The notes beneath the pieces were generated by a model, which saw only the letters and a program-made list of their open reading frames with translations, was not told the origin of the DNA and made no database searches. Position numbers and translations under genes: made by a program. A stretch of 13,813 nt of DNA, from NCBI GenBank assembly GCA_016209345.1, contig JACQWH010000053.1:1-13813 (forward strand). The letters are read 5' to 3'. This document shows, one piece after another, positions 12,749 to 13,813 of this stretch. The stretch is from Candidatus Uhrbacteria bacterium. Lineage in GTDB: Bacteria > Patescibacteriota > Patescibacteriia > JACQRZ01. Position 1 is the first letter of the stretch; each line of letters opens with the position of its first letter.

Positions 12749-12918
12749 AATGAAACGAAGTGTAATGAAGACCTACAGCGACACAACTGCTTGTGTCGTG
12801 TGGGGAATCGAAGACCGCAGTGATGTTTTGCCAGCAGGCAAAACCACGAGGGGCGGCCTGCGAGCTCGACTCGCGACGGCGAGGCGAGACTTGTAGGCGT
12901 TTCTCCGTGGGGCTACCA
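12749..12918 (+). other. Structured non-coding segment ending in a duplicate tRNA-Glu 3' end with CCA
   Basis: TTCTCCGTGGGGCTA, the 3' end of the tRNA (12734-12748), recurs exactly at 12901-12915, followed by CCA; two more matching bases (CG) lie just upstream, after a single mismatch. The 152 nt between hold three clear hairpins: CGACACAA/TTGTGTCG (12779-12798), GTTTTGCC/GGCAAAAC (12825-12844), and CTCGC/GCGAG (12870-12883). CCTACA (12772-12777) and TGTAGG (12892-12897) could close them into one multibranched fold. There is no ORF I believe in. It may be a small integrated element with tRNA-type attachment repeats, or a structured RNA. Confidence 0.5.
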
Positions 12919-12974
12919 GCACAAAACAATACTTGATAGTAAGATTCCCTGTAAAATCTCGCCGGTAAAAAGTT

Positions 12975-13505
12975 ATGCAAAAAATGTATTTTATCAGCGG
13001 CGTTTCCGGTGTAGGCAAAACTGTTGTTGCGCGGCGTCTCAAATCGCTCCTGTCGAATGGCTATGAGGTTCATGACTTTGATGAACGTGGTGTTCCTGAT
13101 AACGCAGGTCATAAGTGGAGATTGGATGAAACGCGAAACTGGATAACTCTCGGACAAGAAAAAGTTCAAGAAAATATTACGCTTGTCATTTGCGGATTTT
13201 TAAACCCTGATGAAATAGATAAGTTGCTGAAGGATTTACCGGCGATGAACGTACAGACCATTTTGCTTGACGGAGATCCCTCTATCATTGAACAACGCTT
13301 GCGAAAACGTAACGAGGATACCACCGCAAGAGTAGACCTGGAGCGTGCGGCAGGACGATCTGCGGATGCATTCATTGAGAACAATACGAGGTTCGTTCCC
13401 GTCTTGCGGGAAATATGTCATCGCCATAATTGTCCCATAATCGACACATCTCATCTGGATCCCGAGACGGTTGCAGAGAGAGTTGCAGGGCTCATAGAGC
13501 AATGA
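12975..13505 (+). CDS. P-loop kinase-like protein (AAA_33/shikimate kinase-like fold)
   Basis: 176 aa. A small P-loop NTPase with Walker A GVSGVGKT (about 9-16), an acidic segment after the second strand (HDFDERG, a candidate substrate or catalytic acid), a hydrophobic strand ITLVICGFL, and a lid-like arginine-rich helix IIEQRLRKRNED. The fold order (strand, P-loop, helix, strand with Asp, lid with Arg) fits small-molecule or nucleotide kinases such as the AAA_33 and gluconate/shikimate kinase groups. The substrate cannot be told. ATG 12975 gives MQKMYFISGV; ATG 12984 is an alternative only three residues later. There is no Shine-Dalgarno. TAAAAT at 12952-12957 is a possible -10 without a good -35. 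It is not linked to the dcw genes functionally. Confidence 0.75.
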   Translation: MQKMYFISGVSGVGKTVVARRLKSLLSNGYEVHDFDERGVPDNAGHKWRLDETRNWITLGQEKVQENITLVICGFLNPDEIDKLLKDLPAMNVQTILLDGDPSIIEQRLRKRNEDTTARVDLERAAGRSADAFIENNTRFVPVLREICHRHNCPIIDTSHLDPETVAERVAGLIEQ

Positions 13506-13530
13506 TGCGGCGGATAACAAAACGTGTCCG

Positions 13531-13559
13531 TTGAATCTGGAACCATGATGTGATAGAAT
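13531..13559 (+). promoter_or_regulatory. Extended -10 promoter, probably leaderless
   Basis: TTGAAT (13531-13536), 17 nt, TAGAAT (13554-13559), with TGA just before the -10. The ATG at 13568 is 9 nt after the -10, so the transcript would begin within about two bases of the start codon. Confidence 0.75.
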
Positions 13560-13567
13560 ATAAAAAT

Positions 13568-13759
13568 ATGAATCAAGCAAAACAAAAAAAACTTACCCAA
13601 ACTCAAAACCGTTTCGTGAAGCGTTTTATTGATATTGCCTATGAGAACATGGCAATTGAAAGAGAGGCGCCCTTTTCGCGTAAGGAGGCGTATCAACGCT
13701 ACCATAGAGATGCCCTTGATCTCATTGAGGATGGGACATATAAAACCATTCGGTTTTAG
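13568..13759 (+). CDS. Small hypothetical basic protein
   Basis: 63 aa from ATG 13568. It is lysine- and arginine-rich at the N-terminus (QAKQKKLTQTQNRFVKRF), then amphipathic helical segments, with YQRYHRDALDLIEDGTYKTIRF at the end. There is no signal, membrane segment or cysteine. The frame is open from ATG 13550, but that codon lies across the promoter -10, so 13568 is preferred. The next CDS begins 2 nt after its stop, suggesting an operon. I do not recognise the family. Confidence 0.65.
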   Translation: MNQAKQKKLTQTQNRFVKRFIDIAYENMAIEREAPFSRKEAYQRYHRDALDLIEDGTYKTIRF

Positions 13760-13761
13760 CT

Positions 13762-13813
13762 ATGACAAAAACCCCTGTCACCTATAAAGAAACATTGCAG
13801 GGTATTCTTATGG
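13762..13813 (+). CDS. Start of a CDS truncated by the window edge
   Basis: ATG at 13762 reads MTKTPVTYKETLQGILM and continues past the end. It is 2 nt after the previous stop, so it is probably in the same operon. Too short to assign. Confidence 0.45.
   Translation, partial: MTKTPVTYKETLQGILM

Noticed and set aside
12742..12918. tmRNA
   Set aside because: It is much too short, has no tag reading frame, and the start does not match the conserved tmRNA 5' end.
12677..12918. tRNA with an intron
   Set aside because: The tRNA at 12677-12748 is already complete with all four arms; the downstream piece duplicates its end rather than completing it.
12711..13169. 152-codon minus-strand frame over the tRNA and the kinase start
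   Set aside because: It crosses a clear tRNA gene and the conserved P-loop of the plus-strand kinase.

Overview
The window most likely comes from a member of the Candidate Phyla Radiation (Patescibacteria, Parcubacteria-like). This is inference from gene content and style: a compact division and cell wall (dcw) cluster with a MurF that lacks the usual N-terminal domain, very few Shine-Dalgarno sequences, two promoters placed so that their transcripts would be leaderless, and many short palindromic and 7-nt tandem repeats between and inside genes. No single marker in the window fixes the lineage.

Layout. 16-577 is a type II toxin-antitoxin pair (AbrB-like antitoxin, RelE/ParE-like toxin). 591-1937 is rarA (replication-associated AAA+ ATPase). 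2002-3147 is an AAA ATPase with a DUF4143 C-terminus. 3300-3725 is an unrecognised acidic protein followed by a strong terminator. 3828-3985 is a small element with 23-bp terminal inverted repeats. 4030-6708 encodes a large secreted protein with tandem Cys/Trp-rich modules and a long coiled-coil C-terminal half, closed by a terminator. 6796-12480 is the dcw cluster: an mraZ promoter with GTGGG boxes, a long structured leader, mraZ, rsmH (mraW), an ftsL-like gene, a terminator and new promoter, then ftsI and murF. 12628-12918 holds tRNA-Glu(CTC) flanked by partial copies of its own 5' and 3' ends. 12975-13505 is a P-loop kinase-like protein. 13568-13759 is a small unknown protein and a truncated CDS runs off the right edge from 13762.

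How it works together. MraZ probably regulates its own cluster through the GTGGG boxes. RsmH methylates 16S rRNA. FtsL and FtsI belong to the septal machinery, and MurF completes the UDP-MurNAc-pentapeptide precursor. The terminator at 9176-9218 and the promoter at 9232-9260 split the cluster into mraZ-rsmH-ftsL and ftsI-murF transcription units.

The most notable signal is a set of repeats that enter coding sequence without breaking it. Three inserts, two in rarA and one in murF, all begin GAAATGGKGTC and are read in the same frame (Glu-Met-Gly/Val-Ser). Two of them end, and the third nearly ends, as inverted repeats. They lie in variable loops. Period-7 repeat blocks, often 28 bp long, occur in rarA, rsmH, the rsmH/ftsL junction, the ftsI 3' end and the mraZ leader, where they supply codons, stop codons and spacer. 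A third family, an inverted pair of a 20-mer, brackets rsmH to murF. These resemble the coding-sequence-invading palindromic elements known from Rickettsia, but sequence identity to any described family could not be tested here.
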